Shown here piece after piece: positions 55,201 through 64,000 of a stretch of DNA of 64,000 nt. Numbering within the stretch: the stretch's first letter is position 1; each line of letters opens with the position of its first letter. This DNA comes from Sceloporus undulatus (taxonomy: Eukaryota; Chordata; Lepidosauria; Squamata; Phrynosomatidae): assembly GCF_019175285.1 (NCBI RefSeq), contig NC_056525.1, positions 128,034,115 through 128,098,114 on the forward strand, read 5' to 3'. The position numbers and the translations under genes are program-made. The notes beneath the pieces are model-generated. The model was not told the origin of the DNA, made no database searches, and worked only from the letters and a program-made list of their open reading frames with translations.

Positions 55201-58200
55201 TATGTGTTGATTGAAATGTGTCCATCTATATTTTACAGAGAAACCTTCTTGAGGAAGATTCTGATGAAGAGGAGGACTTTTTTTTGTAAGTATCTCTACT
55301 AGAGAACGGCCAATTGAACATAGTCCAGAGTACAGACCACAGTTCCTGAGGCTATAGTAAGGAGGATGGAAGGCACAGTGTTTAATCTTCCACTGTAATA
55401 TCCAGTGAATCTGGAACTGAATCCCAGGCTGCATCCACAGTGCAGAAATAATCCAGTTTGACACTACTTTAACTGCCATAGCTCAAGCCTATGGAATTCT
55501 AGGAATAGTAGTTTGTTGTGGCACCAGAGCTCTCTGACAGAGAAGGCTAAATGTCCCACAAAACTATAATTCCCAGAATTCCATAGCATTGAGCCATGGC
55601 AAAATGGTGTCAAACTGTATGATTTCAGCAGTGCGGATGCAACTCTAGATTCCTTGTGGATTGTTTAGTATTGATCTTGCCCAGTTAACGTTATGTGATA
55701 TCATGGTTTTGGTTCCAAAATTAAGTGGAGCAGTGCATGGTTAATTTGGAGCCTTTGCCAGCAGTAGCTGCTATGAATATTTCAGTGTGAGATTGAGCAC
55801 TGTGCCTTCCCTTCCTCTTACTGTAGTCTCAGGAACCCTACATAAGATACCAAATATGTTGTCTCTAGTAGTCCATCTCTTAATCAGGCTCCAGCTCCAG
55901 AAATCTGCCTCTTAACTGGATATATGGTTTGCTGCTTTTCCACTTGCATAGATAAGTAGCAGTTGTCCTCAAGCTTGATCTAAGTATCTGTCCAATCACC
56001 TGTGCCATCTCTTTTTAGGAGAGGACCATCGGGTCCAAGGTTTGGGCCTAAGAATGAGAAGATCAGGCAGTAAGTATTTTGTGCCATTTGAAATTTTCCT
56101 TTTGCATTTACAATGAGTGTTAAATCTGTAGTCTTAATTAAGCTTTCTGACACATCTGGATTGAATTTAGAAGTACACAATTTCTCATGCTAATCCTGTT
56201 ACCAGCAAGATAAGTTTTATAATACAGACCACCAAGTGTTCTTTTTTAAAAATAATTTTAACATGAACAATGAGATTTACAATGAAAGTAATATACATTC
56301 AGAAAATAAAGACAGAAAGAAAGAAAAAAGGAGGGAAAGACAAATAACTAATGCACAATACAGCTCTGATTCCCTCAGTCCTGGATGTATTAAGAAAAAA
56401 GATAAACATATTCTGCCATTACAGATCCAACTAAAAACCATGACCATAGCTTATTCTTTAAATTTCTTACTGCTCAAAAATAATAATAAAAAAAAAATCT
56501 ATAAACCATTTCAAGTCTTAAAAAAAAGGCTTTAGTTTTGTTTATCCTTTAAAATTTGACTATTTGGGTTAATTTAGCAACCTTAATAATCCATTTTTCT
56601 ATTGTCGGTGCTTTAGTCCATTTCCTAGTTTAAGCTAACAATATTCTTGCTTCTGTTGACATATATCTTAGAAGTACAGCGCGCCTGTGTTTTATGCGAG
56701 CATGCCATACGCAGGTTTCATTATGCGAGCCCCATTACTTCCGATGGGGTTCCAGCACACACAAAATTCCCCTTATGCAGAGGGATCTGGAACGGATCCC
56801 CATGTTAGGGGAGGGCGCACTGTAATCCATATTTTACTTTCTAGTTGCTTTATCCATAATACTCAAGAAAGTTATTTCTGGAAACATTACAAAATTTACT
56901 TTTTAATTTTTTGGATCAACATATAAGTATTTGTCTTCTTACAAGTCCACCACAGATGAAAAAGAAGTCCTCATCTTGACATCTCTAACATTGACTGGAA
57001 ATATTCTGGGACATTTTCAGCAGCAAATTTGAAGTTAGATTCCATTTATACACCATCTTATACAGGTTTTCTTTTAAGTCACTGCACAATGTAAATTTTA
57101 TATCTTTGGGCCACATCCCGCCCATACAACCATATGAGCATTATGCTCCAAATTTCAGGTACATCTTATCATATGTAGGCTCATTGTCTGTCTCTTGTTT
57201 CAAAAGCCATTTATACACATTTTTAATTACTTGTTCATAATCTTTATACAATTCTAAGTAAAACTCAGAATCATAGAGTTGGAAAGAGACTACAAGGGCC
57301 TCCAGTCCAACTCCCTGCCATGGAGGAAATCGCAGTCAAAGCATCCCCGACAAATGGCCATCCAGCCTCTGATTAAAGACCTCCAAAGAAGGAGAGTGCA
57401 TCACACTCATTGTCTGCATTTCTTTTGTCTTGATTAAATCTGTACAGGCAAACCAGTTAAGATATTTGCTTTCCATAAGAATCACCTCTCTTAATTTAAA
57501 TTTAAATTAACTTGGAAATTTTGATTAGGGCCCTGCCTTAGCTATGACTCCTTGGCTGGCTATGGACTAATAATTCTCAACCCACTTCCATGTTTGAAAT
57601 CAAAATGAAAGCACAGTTACCTTCTCATTACATTCCCAACAATGTGGTAAAGTAGTTATTTACCTTATGTTTGGACTCCTAGCTATATGGACTACACTAA
57701 CATTGATGATTGATTTTGTGTCATATGATTCATGATTGTGTTTGTTTCATCTAGTGTTCAAAACCAGGTTGATGAAGTTATTGATGTCATGCAAGAGAAC
57801 ATCACCAAAGTGATAGAAAGGGGAGAACGGTTGGATGATTTGCAGGACAAGTCAGGTAAAAATGGTTAATGATTTTTTTCATTTTCCCTTGCAGCTTCAA
57901 AATGGAGTCCTGGGAGCACTATGTGTTGCATGTTATGAGGTCTGTATGCAGCGCTAGCAAAATCCCAGGCATTGATCACCTTATGTCTCCTGTTGCAAAG
58001 GGCTCCATTTTAAATCTGAAACTCACTTCTAAAACTTGGGACTGAAACTTAGAATTGTATATGCATTTCTAGCTCTGCAGCCATAACATTTCCAAATTCT
58101 CCATTATTAGAAAGAGGGATGGTATCAAGTAAGTAATTAGACAAGATTTGACTGTATTTGCAATGTTCCTCCTTAAGGAAACAAATCACATGGAATTTCC

Positions 58201-61200
58201 TACAACTATTGGTTATTAGTTCTTCTTTTAAAAAGATAAATGGATTCCTTCATCCAGCACTGTTGTATGTTTAATTTATGACCTTTTTCTTATCTGTCAT
58301 AGAGAGCTTATCAGACAATGCAACAGCTTTTAGCAACCGATCCAAACAGCTCCGAAGACAAATGTGGTGGCGAGGCTGCAAGGTGAGGCCCCAGAGAGGG
58401 ACTTACTTTGTTTCTTAAAATCATAATGGGCATAAGTTGTAATGGTGACTGTGGCACCAATATATATATTTGTGAATTCTATATGTGATTTGCCCCCCTC
58501 TAAACTCTGCAGTTAAAAATAGCTTGAGCATTTGTTCATTTATTTTAACTTTATTTTCAAAATTTATATCCTGTCTCTGAGACAGAGATGTGTTAAACAC
58601 ACAAAGTCAGGAATTTTTATAACAGCTTTAAATAAATTGAGCAATTAAAGTTTGTAAGAACATAATACAATCAGAAAAGGTTTTAAAAATTCTCAGGAGC
58701 TATTAAAACTTTGACCAAATATCTTCTTAAGAGCAAAGTTTTTAGTTGCTACCTGAAATAGAACAGTGCTGGGGCCTGAAGAAGCACTTTTGGCAGGGTT
58801 TAAGATAGGTCACGCTTAGTTAGTGCTTGGATGGGAGTCTGATTATGAAGACCAAGTGCTATAGGCTATATTTCAGAGGAAGGAACTGGCAAACCCGCCT
58901 TTGAATATTCCTTGCTTAAGAAAACCATATGTTGACAGGTGACCTGAAGACACACACACACAAGCAAGCACAGAGAAGTGCATGGGAAAGCTTCAGCCCA
59001 CCCAACTGCCTCATCATCTGGCCCACTGGGTCTTGACCAAGGGCCTCTCTTCATTCTCTTCCCCAAGCCCTATCACCACTGAGAAAGAGATGGGGACAGG
59101 AGACTGATTATATTGTGGCCAGAAAGAGGCTGATTTCAGGTAGCTCAGCTCCTTCCTTGCTTCTCTGATTGGGGTGGGTGAGATGGGAACAAAACTGGCT
59201 GCATACACAGCTGATGATTGGAGACAGCCACTTGAATATTCTGAGCTTTGCTGCCCCTTCCTCCTACCTGAGAAATAGAGAAAAAACATCAGGGGGACAT
59301 CAAGGAATGGTACTTGCAGAATGCCCAATCCCTGATACTTTGTTTTGGAGGACGTCTAGCCCCTGAGCTAGATATAATTCCTCATTTTTTCCTCTAGATT
59401 TTGTGTCAAATGTTGTGAACTAGTTTTGTAGCCCCAGGAAATCCAGAGTAGTCTCTCAAATGACAACTAAAGCATATGAGGAGGAATGCATAGAAGAAGA
59501 CAGTCCTTTCTTAGGAAGGATCGAATTAGGGGAATTTAATTAGCTCAAATATTGACGAGAGGCATGTCCTAACAACACATGCACAGGATCGTATCCCTAT
59601 ACCAGAGGTATACCAGAGGTCGCCTAGTCCACCCCCAAGAAAAAGAAACTCGGATACCAATGAGGTGCAATTAAACTATGAACATTTATTAAAGTCACAC
59701 AACAAAAGGGATCACACATGCACATACACATTCAATGCTATAGCAGGGGAAGGGTGAGTTCAGGAAGAGAAGGAAGGAAGAGAGAGGCACCGCTGGGAAT
59801 ATTACCTTAGACATCTTCTCCAAGAAGTCGGATGCAACGTAGGAGGGATGGTGGATCACGGCCGTGGGAACAGGAAAGAGTGGCCGCGGTGGCTTAAAAG
59901 CTGAGATCTGGCAGGCAAAGCTAACTAGAGGCCCGGTGACAGTGAGCTTGGCTTCGTCAGTGATTTCAGAGGAGCAAGGATGCTCTTTGGAATCTCAGGC
60001 TCAAACAACTGAATGCTCAAAAGCCCAAAGAGGGGCTGAAAACTCATGGCTTATATAGTGCTGAACATATACTCTGGCGATGTTTGCCTGTGACAAAGGC
60101 GTTGATTGCTTGGGCTTTGTTAAGCCAAAAGCTACACAATAGTTGCACAGTGCATGGGGTCTGACACCTTTCAGGAGAGCAGCTACCTTGATGGCCGAGC
60201 TGTTAAGTTAATCACTGGCTCGTTAAGAAGGAAGCCACAGCTATTGTCTTCCTTGTGCTGGTCCCTGCGAATCTGGTTTTGCAACTCCCCAAACTTCCTC
60301 TGGAAGATTTTAATTCTGTCTTTTTCTGAGACCATGCCTTGGCAGGGCAGCTGTCTACGTGGTCACCTCACCTTTAAGTTAATGGCGGATCGCTGTGGGG
60401 TCATTCAGGGGTCATAGCTTCAGACCGCATGGCACCCAAAATTTTATATAAATCCATACTTGGTAACAGCTTAATCCATTCAGGCATCAAGCTGTTAACA
60501 TCAACACCTTCAATCAGTTTCTTCATTTGACCTTTTATTTCCATTATCATTTGGCTTTTCATTTCCATTTTTAAATCTTGATTCATTGACATGCTTTCCA
60601 AATTTTGGAAGAAACCTTTTGCCTTCTGCATAGAATTTAAAGTATATTTGATTAAGTAAAATGTCACTTCTTCCAATTTCCCAGTCTATATTTTACTCCA
60701 TTTTGTTTAATCTTATAATATATAATTCTTCTTCATAAAATTCTTGCAAATAAATCTCTATAAACCAGGATCTGTTTACTCTCCATGATCATATTCTTCA
60801 GAGAAGAATATGATCATGTGTTATAATCTCTTTTTTTTTTTGGGTCACTTCATAAAATAAACTGTCACATCTCTTGGCAAATTAAGTTGTTTTGCAACTC
60901 AACAAGTTCAAATTTCATATCTGCTTTACCTCTTCCCAGAAAATGAGCTAAGAGTGCTGTCATTCTTCCATAAATATCCTAATAATACTATTCCTTAATT
61001 CCTCTAAAAACCAATGATTTCTCTACCAATTCAGTCAGAGCCCTCTCTTTCTCTGTTTGAAGCCAGTGCTGCTGAAGGTTCTAACAATTTTAACATACGA
61101 CCCTCCAGGTCAGTTTGAATTCTGATCCTGTCCTCTATTAGCTACCCATGCTAATTTAGTGTCATCTGCAAATCTGATAAACATGTCCTCATGCAAGTCA

Positions 61201-63433
61201 TTGGTAAGGATGTTGAATAGCACTAGGCCAAGGACAGAGGTTTTTAAACAGAGCTGGATTGCCATCTGTCGGGAATCTTTTGATTGTGTGTTCTTGTATG
61301 GCAGGGAATTGGACTGAATCATCCTTGTGGTCTCTTCCAGCTGTGCTTTTATGATTCTTGGATGTCTGAGGATTGAATATGGAGAAGCTAGAATTACTTT
61401 CAAATATCACAGTTCTGTTTGAAGAATTGTTATGTTTTTTGTTTCTAGAGCATATTGTGTCAAAAGGTTAAGCATATGTCAGATTATTTTGGCATTGACT
61501 GAATGGTATTCAGTGACAGAATCATCAGACATGGTACTCTGGACAGAAATGTCATCAAAATGTATTTATAATTATTTTTCTGCTTTGTTTTAAAAAGTTC
61601 AAGTTCCAATGGATAAAATACAGACATGATCAAAATTTGCCTAAAATATCAGAGGCTCAGAAACTGCTGTTTTAGATATCATGGAATCAATTTTAAAAAT
61701 AAAGTCTAAGAAGCCTCTAAGGCCAGATACATTGTCAGGAGTATATTACAGTGCGCCCTTGCTTTATGCAGGGGATCCGTTCTGGTCTCCCCTGCGTAAA
61801 GCAAATTACGTGTATGCTGGAGCCACATTTAAATGAACGTGGTGGTATGGCAGCGTGTGCGCGCGCCATGGGCTCACGCCCCATTCATCCATATGGGACA
61901 CATTGCCGCTTCCTCCCTGCGTATGCTGAAAGCTGCGTAAAAGGACCCGCGTATGATATGAGCACACTGTACAATGTCTTAAAACATTAATTAAAATAAT
62001 AAATGCATATGAAAATCACATCATGGAATGTTGAAGGGCTTAATTCATCGCAGAAAAGGAAGAGGGTATGCCACTATCCTGGGGAGAAAAACACGAATTT
62101 CTCTCCAGGAAACACTCATCTGCAAAAAATTTTTTATACTGACAAAAAATAAAAAATTAGGTAACAAATATATTTTAGCTGCAGAACAAAGAAAGGATTG
62201 GTGATTTAATCTCCAATATAAGGTTGAAGAACTTTACAGTGATGAAAATTGTCATTTTATAACTTTAGAATATATAGATTCATAGAATCATAGAGTTGGA
62301 AGCCAAGTGTCCCCGATCCTATATCTGTGCATTTCATTTTTCTGCCCTAAGTGCAGTACCTTATATTTCTCCGTGTTGAAATTCATTTTGTTAGCTTTGG
62401 CCCAGCTTTCTAATCCATTAAGGTCATTCTGAACTTTGATCCTATCCTCACGGGTATTAGCTACTCCTAATTTGGTGTCATCTGCAAATTTGATAAGTAT
62501 GCCCCCAATTTTGTCATTCAAGTCATCGATAAAGATGTTGAATAGCACTGGGCCCAGGACAGAGCCCTGTGGGACCCCACTGGTCACTTCTCTCCAGGAT
62601 GAAAAGGAGCCATTGTTGAGCACCTTTTGGGTTCGGCCGGTCAACCAATTACAAATCCATGTAATAGTTACCTTCTCTGGCCCACATTTCACTAGCTTGT
62701 TTACAAGAATGTCATGGGGAACCTTGTCAAAGGCCTTACTAAAATCAAGATATACTATATCCACAGCATTCCCTTCATCTACCAAGCTGGTAATTTTATC
62801 AAAAAAAGGATTAGATTTGTCTGGCATGACTTGTTTTTCTGAAACCCATGGTGATTATTTGTGATTATGGCATTGCCTTCTGGATGTTCACAGACTCTCT
62901 GTCTAATGATCTGCTCTAGAATCTTTCCTGGTATTGATGTCATACTAACTGGATGATAATTGTTGAGATCCTCTTTTTTCCCTTTTTGAAGATGGGGACA
63001 ACGTTTCCCTTCCTCCAGTCTGCTGGACCTCTCCTGTTCTCCAGGAGTTCTCAAAGATTATTGCCAATGGCTCTGATATTATATTTGACAGTTCAATGTT
63101 ACTATATTATGTACAAAAAATTATTGCAAGCTTAATAAGTGAATTAGGATTTGAGCAGGAGCCAAAATGAATCTGGTATTCATTGGCCCAATCTGCTACA
63201 GCAGCCAACAGTATAGTATGGCTTTGTTTTTAAAATGTGGATGAATGACAAAATTAAATGATTTACCTGACTGGTTTTTCAAGCATTATACCGTTACTGT
63301 CTCTGTTTTGAAATGGAATTAAACTTAACATCTCTGTATGCAACAGGGAAGTAACAGCTTGCCATGTGTTTCCATCTCTAGATGAAGGCTATCGTTGCTC
63401 TGGTAGCTGTTATTGTCCTGCTAGTGATTATTG
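49276..63433 (+). CDS. VAMP4: VAMP4, R-SNARE vesicle-associated membrane protein 4 (3' end beyond window)
   Basis: Coding exons: 49328-49393 (its exon opens at 49276), 55239-55285, 56019-56069, 57755-57855, 58303-58382, 63382-63433. Phases join without error to 132 residues plus one base; human VAMP4 has 141, so only the last residues lie past 64000. VAMP4 is a tail-anchored R-SNARE of the trans-Golgi network and endosomes that pairs with Q-SNAREs in retrograde and endosomal fusion. Seen: [17 protein letters not shown] at the start; the dileucine-acidic sorting signal [15 protein letters not shown] (residues 23-37; binds AP-1, with a CK2/PACS-1 site at Ser30 in the family); the SNARE helix about 52-112 with zero-layer Arg77 in [15 protein letters not shown] next to the membrane; and the hydrophobic anchor from 118. 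An upstream ATG overlaps the start. Confidence 0.97.
49320..49382 (+). promoter_or_regulatory. overlapping upstream ORF at the VAMP4 start
   Basis: An ATG 8 nt before the VAMP4 start opens a 20-codon frame, out of frame with VAMP4, that ends at TGA 49380-49382 inside the VAMP4 coding sequence. Its Kozak context is weak at -3 (T) with G at +4, so leaky scanning is likely. Confidence 0.55.
49328..49393 (+). CDS. VAMP4: VAMP4 first coding exon
   Basis: 22 codons, [20 protein letters not shown] then ER, phase 0, donor GTAAGT. The exon itself starts at 49276 after acceptor TTCCTCTTAG, leaving 52 nt of 5' UTR. Confidence 0.96.
49546..49800. repeat. unclassified repeat-like segment
   Basis: A GC-richer segment containing CCCCTTTTCAGTCCGGCTTC, resembling the 48245 and 40012 blocks. 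Ends not defined. Confidence 0.3.
50209..50443. mobile_element. 235-bp foldback MITE, copy 2
   Basis: GGGCCTGAACAGACAGGCTA ... TTTTGGCCTGTCTGTTCGGG. Same length as copy 1. ATT at both sides (50206-50208, 50444-50446). Confidence 0.88.
50509..50587. mobile_element. Tigger-like left end, truncated
   Basis: TA then CAGTGGGTCCTTGTTATCTG; replaced by CR1 at about 50588. Confidence 0.6.
50588..51122 (+). mobile_element. CR1 LINE ORF2 C-terminal part, well preserved
   Basis: Open for about 180 codons: [69 protein letters not shown]. It stops short of the CR1 3' end. Confidence 0.9.
51123..51475 (-). mobile_element. CR1 ORF1 fragment with SGNH esterase motif
   Basis: Minus-strand reading [20 protein letters not shown] then [20 protein letters not shown]. 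The GDSL-like block and CCLPGA match the esterase domain known in vertebrate CR1 ORF1. One in-frame stop is visible. Confidence 0.7.
51480..51800 (-). mobile_element. L2-like LINE fragment
   Basis: Minus-strand [52 protein letters not shown]; ends in a T17 run at 51487-51500. Confidence 0.8.
52593..53843. mobile_element. Tigger-like element split by an L2 LINE
   Basis: Left end after TA, TAGTTGGCCTTCCACATTTG; right end ATGTGGAGGGACTACTG then TA. The parts flank the L2 at about 52868-53765. Confidence 0.65.
52868..53765 (+). mobile_element. L2-like LINE 3' part, well preserved
   Basis: Plus-strand [58 protein letters not shown], then a TAG at 53193-53195, then [39 protein letters not shown] and a natural stop after FFFKQAYA. 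Only one break in about 240 codons, so it is young relative to the other L2 copies. Confidence 0.88.
54128..54300 (-). repeat. L2-type 3' UTR fragment
   Basis: TTTGTATGCTGCCTTTCTCC, AGGGACCCAAGGCAGCTCAC, then an AAAACAATTAAAA-rich stretch, in reverse. Confidence 0.55.
54442..54671. mobile_element. CAGTGCGCCC-family MITE, copy 3
   Basis: TA, CAGTTTGCCCTTTACGTTGG ... CATGGGTGCACTG, TA; interior CCCATTTAAATGAATGGGGC. Confidence 0.75.
54676..54890 (+). repeat. SINE-like repeat (AAGCGGTTTACAATG family)
   Basis: ATACCACTTATCAGTGCAC, CTAAGCGGTTTACAATGTGT, TTTAACCACTGTGCTAC; shared with 4140-4250. Confidence 0.5.
55239..55285 (+). CDS. VAMP4: VAMP4 coding exon 2
   Basis: 47 nt, acceptor ATTTTACAG, donor GTAAGT. 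It encodes [15 protein letters not shown], the AP-1 dileucine and acidic cluster. Confidence 0.95.
55427..55645. mobile_element. foldback MITE, GGCTGCATCCACACT family, copy 2
   Basis: Arms GCATCCACAGTGCAGAAATA and its diverged complement near the right edge; TTTGTTGTGGCACCAGAGCT lies at the centre. 140 bp downstream of a VAMP4 exon. Confidence 0.8.
56019..56069 (+). CDS. VAMP4: VAMP4 coding exon 3
   Basis: 51 nt, acceptor CTTTTTAG, donor GTAAGT, phase 2 to 2. It encodes [17 protein letters not shown]. Confidence 0.95.
56240..57267 (-). mobile_element. L1 LINE ORF2 C-terminus/3' part, with MITE inserted
   Basis: Minus-strand peptides such as [20 protein letters not shown] and [20 protein letters not shown] parallel the plus-strand L1 at 17378-17530. 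The MITE 56677-56822 sits inside. Confidence 0.75.
56677..56822. mobile_element. CAGTGCGCCC-family MITE, copy 4 (short)
   Basis: TA, CAGCGCGCCTGTGTTTTATG ... GGGGAGGGCGCACTG, TA; 146 bp, internally deleted relative to the other copies. Confidence 0.75.
57268..57408 (-). mobile_element. CR1 3'-end fragment
   Basis: AGAATCATAGAGTTGGAAAG through GGCCATCCAGCCTCTG. Confidence 0.75.
57755..57855 (+). CDS. VAMP4: VAMP4 coding exon 4 (SNARE core)
   Basis: 101 nt, acceptor TTTCATCTAG, donor GTAAAA. It encodes [18 protein letters not shown] then [15 protein letters not shown] with the zero-layer Arg. Confidence 0.97.
58303..58382 (+). CDS. VAMP4: VAMP4 coding exon 5
   Basis: 80 nt, acceptor TGTCATAG, donor GTGAGG. 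It encodes [19 protein letters not shown] and MWWRGCK, the end of the SNARE motif and the juxtamembrane tryptophans. Confidence 0.97.
58540..58765 (-). repeat. L2-type 3' UTR remnant
   Basis: TTTATATCCTGTCTCTGAG and an AAT-rich stretch in reverse orientation; weak. Confidence 0.4.
58766..58966 (+). repeat. 5S rRNA-derived SINE
   Basis: The head GGTCACGCTTAGTTAGTGCT and TGGATGGGAG, then AAGTGCTATAGGCTATATT, matches the 3' half of vertebrate 5S rRNA (GGTTAGTACTTGGATGGGAG ... GGTGCTGTAGGC). It is followed by a SINE body (GGAACTGGCAAACC; CTTGCTTAAGAAAACC) and an (AC)n tail at 58950-58962. Confidence 0.75.
58967..59555. other. VAMP4 intron 6, no recognised feature
   Basis: Unclassified sequence. 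Confidence 0.4.
59560..60410 (-). mobile_element. LTR-like fossil, minus orientation
   Basis: Read on the minus strand, a TATATAAGCC box (near 60048-60057) is followed about 370 bp on by AATAAATG (near 59680-59687), the layout of an LTR (U3, TATA, R, polyA signal, U5). Exact ends and target duplication were not found, so the limits are approximate. Confidence 0.4.
60415..61090 (-). mobile_element. possible L1 ORF1-region remnant
   Basis: Minus-strand pieces ([37 protein letters not shown]) have the Lys/Glu-rich look of L1 ORF1 and adjacent sequence. Low confidence. Confidence 0.35.
61095..61357 (+). mobile_element. CR1, twin-primed copy with inverted 5' segment
   Basis: 61095-61238 is CR1 RT region in reverse ([20 protein letters not shown] on the minus strand); 61238-61357 is the CR1 3' end on the plus strand, ending TTATGATTCTTGG. 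Confidence 0.75.
61749..61969. mobile_element. CAGTGCGCCC-family MITE, copy 5
   Basis: TA, CAGTGCGCCCTTGCTTTATG ... GATATGAGCACACTG, TA. Confidence 0.8.
62005..62279 (+). mobile_element. L1 ORF2 N-terminal (endonuclease) fragment
   Basis: [20 protein letters not shown] at 62011 is the start of L1 ORF2 (SWNVNGLN motif), followed by decayed HLQK, YFSCRT and KKGLVI blocks. Cut at 62280 by CR1. Confidence 0.8.
62280..63065 (-). mobile_element. CR1 LINE RT region, well preserved, with internal deletion before its tail
   Basis: Minus-strand open for 179 codons: [85 protein letters not shown]. The catalytic FADD is intact. The 3'-most 25 bp of CR1 (reverse ATAGAATCATAGAGTTGG) join directly at 62300, skipping the ORF2 C-terminus. 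Confidence 0.9.
63382..63433 (+). CDS. VAMP4: VAMP4 coding exon 6 (transmembrane anchor, most)
   Basis: 52 nt, acceptor CATCTCTAG, donor GTGAGT. It encodes [17 protein letters not shown]. The last exon was not found before 64000. Confidence 0.93.
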
Positions 63434-64000
63434 GTGAGTAATTCAGTTGATACTTTGTTCTGAACTTCAGAGTTGAAAATCTTCCAGTGTGTGAAATGGC
63501 ACAAAGAGAGCAAACTTAGTTTGCTGTAATATAATGTGGCTTTGGATACATCTCAATGTGCTGGTTCACCCTTCCCAGTTGGGAGTTATGGGGTGAAATT
63601 GGCCCCCATTTGATGCATAGTTGCCCACTCCTTATTAAAGCTATTTAGGTATAGATGTGATCAGTAATCAACATGGGGACAACATTGGGGATCTTAGCAT
63701 ACAACAGCCTAAATTATGCAGAGTGTTCAAGTAGGAAAAGCAGTTTACAGCATAATCCTACATTTGTTGTGTAAATAAAGTTTTTTTCTTGGACAGTGTT
63801 AAGACTGCAGTCTTACTTTATATTGTACAAATAAGCTTTGTTGCATCTTTTGCCCAATACCCTACTCTATTTCAAATGGCACTCTGCTTATATGGCAACT
63901 GTTTGAATGGATGAATGCTCACAAATGTCAGGGACATCCTTAAGCATGCATGAGTCCTCGGTGTGATGTGGCAGATAGAAAAATGAATGTGATTCTAGGC
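63434..64000. other. VAMP4 intron 7 (start), no recognised feature
   Basis: No match to the VAMP4 C-terminus was found before the window ends. Confidence 0.5.

Noticed and set aside
63790-63840. Last VAMP4 exon after TTTTTCTTGGACAG
   Set aside because: The acceptor looks fair, but the translation does not resemble the expected MKYRT-type C-terminus.
1-64000. CRISPR array, tRNA/rRNA operon or prokaryotic defence system
   Set aside because: No regular spacer-repeat array, tRNA cloverleaf or bacterial gene cluster was seen; the window is vertebrate.

Overview
The window is vertebrate nuclear DNA, most likely from a squamate reptile (iguanian-lizard-like). Its genes are split by GT-AG introns. 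Its repeats combine many CR1 and L2-like LINEs, L1, RTE/BovB-like and DIRS/Gypsy fossils, hAT and Tigger-like DNA transposons, foldback MITEs and a 5S-rRNA-derived SINE. No bacterial, plasmid or viral gene organisation is present, and nearly all long open frames outside the three host genes are LINE remnants.

Three host genes were assembled exon by exon. METTL13 (minus strand, 24223 to 5742) has eight coding exons that join in phase to 698 residues, with both methyltransferase domains. ITPA (plus strand, 24460 to 38636) has eight coding exons that join in phase to 203 residues, with all family motifs. VAMP4 (plus strand, from a 5' UTR exon ending at 46609 to the right edge) has six coding exons covering residues 1-132; only the last few residues lie beyond the window. 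METTL13 and ITPA are head to head, with start codons 236 bp apart across a CpG-rich, ETS-motif-rich shared promoter. VAMP4 lies about 8 kb downstream of ITPA in the same orientation. There is no functional link between the products: METTL13 methylates eEF1A, ITPA cleans the nucleotide pool, and VAMP4 is an endosome/TGN R-SNARE.

Layout: 1-5.7 kb is a repeat field (hAT element, L2-like LINE, twin-primed CR1) downstream of METTL13. 5.7-24.2 kb is METTL13; its introns hold a CR1 inverted pair with a perfect 134-bp arm, an L1, and an L2 carrying both a MITE and a solo LTR. 24.2-24.5 kb is the bidirectional promoter. 24.5-38.7 kb is ITPA, with CR1, RTE, Gypsy and DIRS fossils and two sister Tigger-like MITEs in its introns. 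38.7-46.4 kb is intergenic and includes a complete non-autonomous hAT with its target duplication. 46.4-64 kb is VAMP4, with L1, L2, CR1 and foldback elements in its introns.

I found no convincing new biochemical system. The notable points are the METTL13-ITPA-VAMP4 gene order, the 134-bp identical inverted arms inside diverged CR1 sequence, several element boundaries fixed by exact target-site duplications, two 235-bp foldback MITE sisters, a CR1 ORF1 esterase fragment, and an overlapping upstream ATG in VAMP4.
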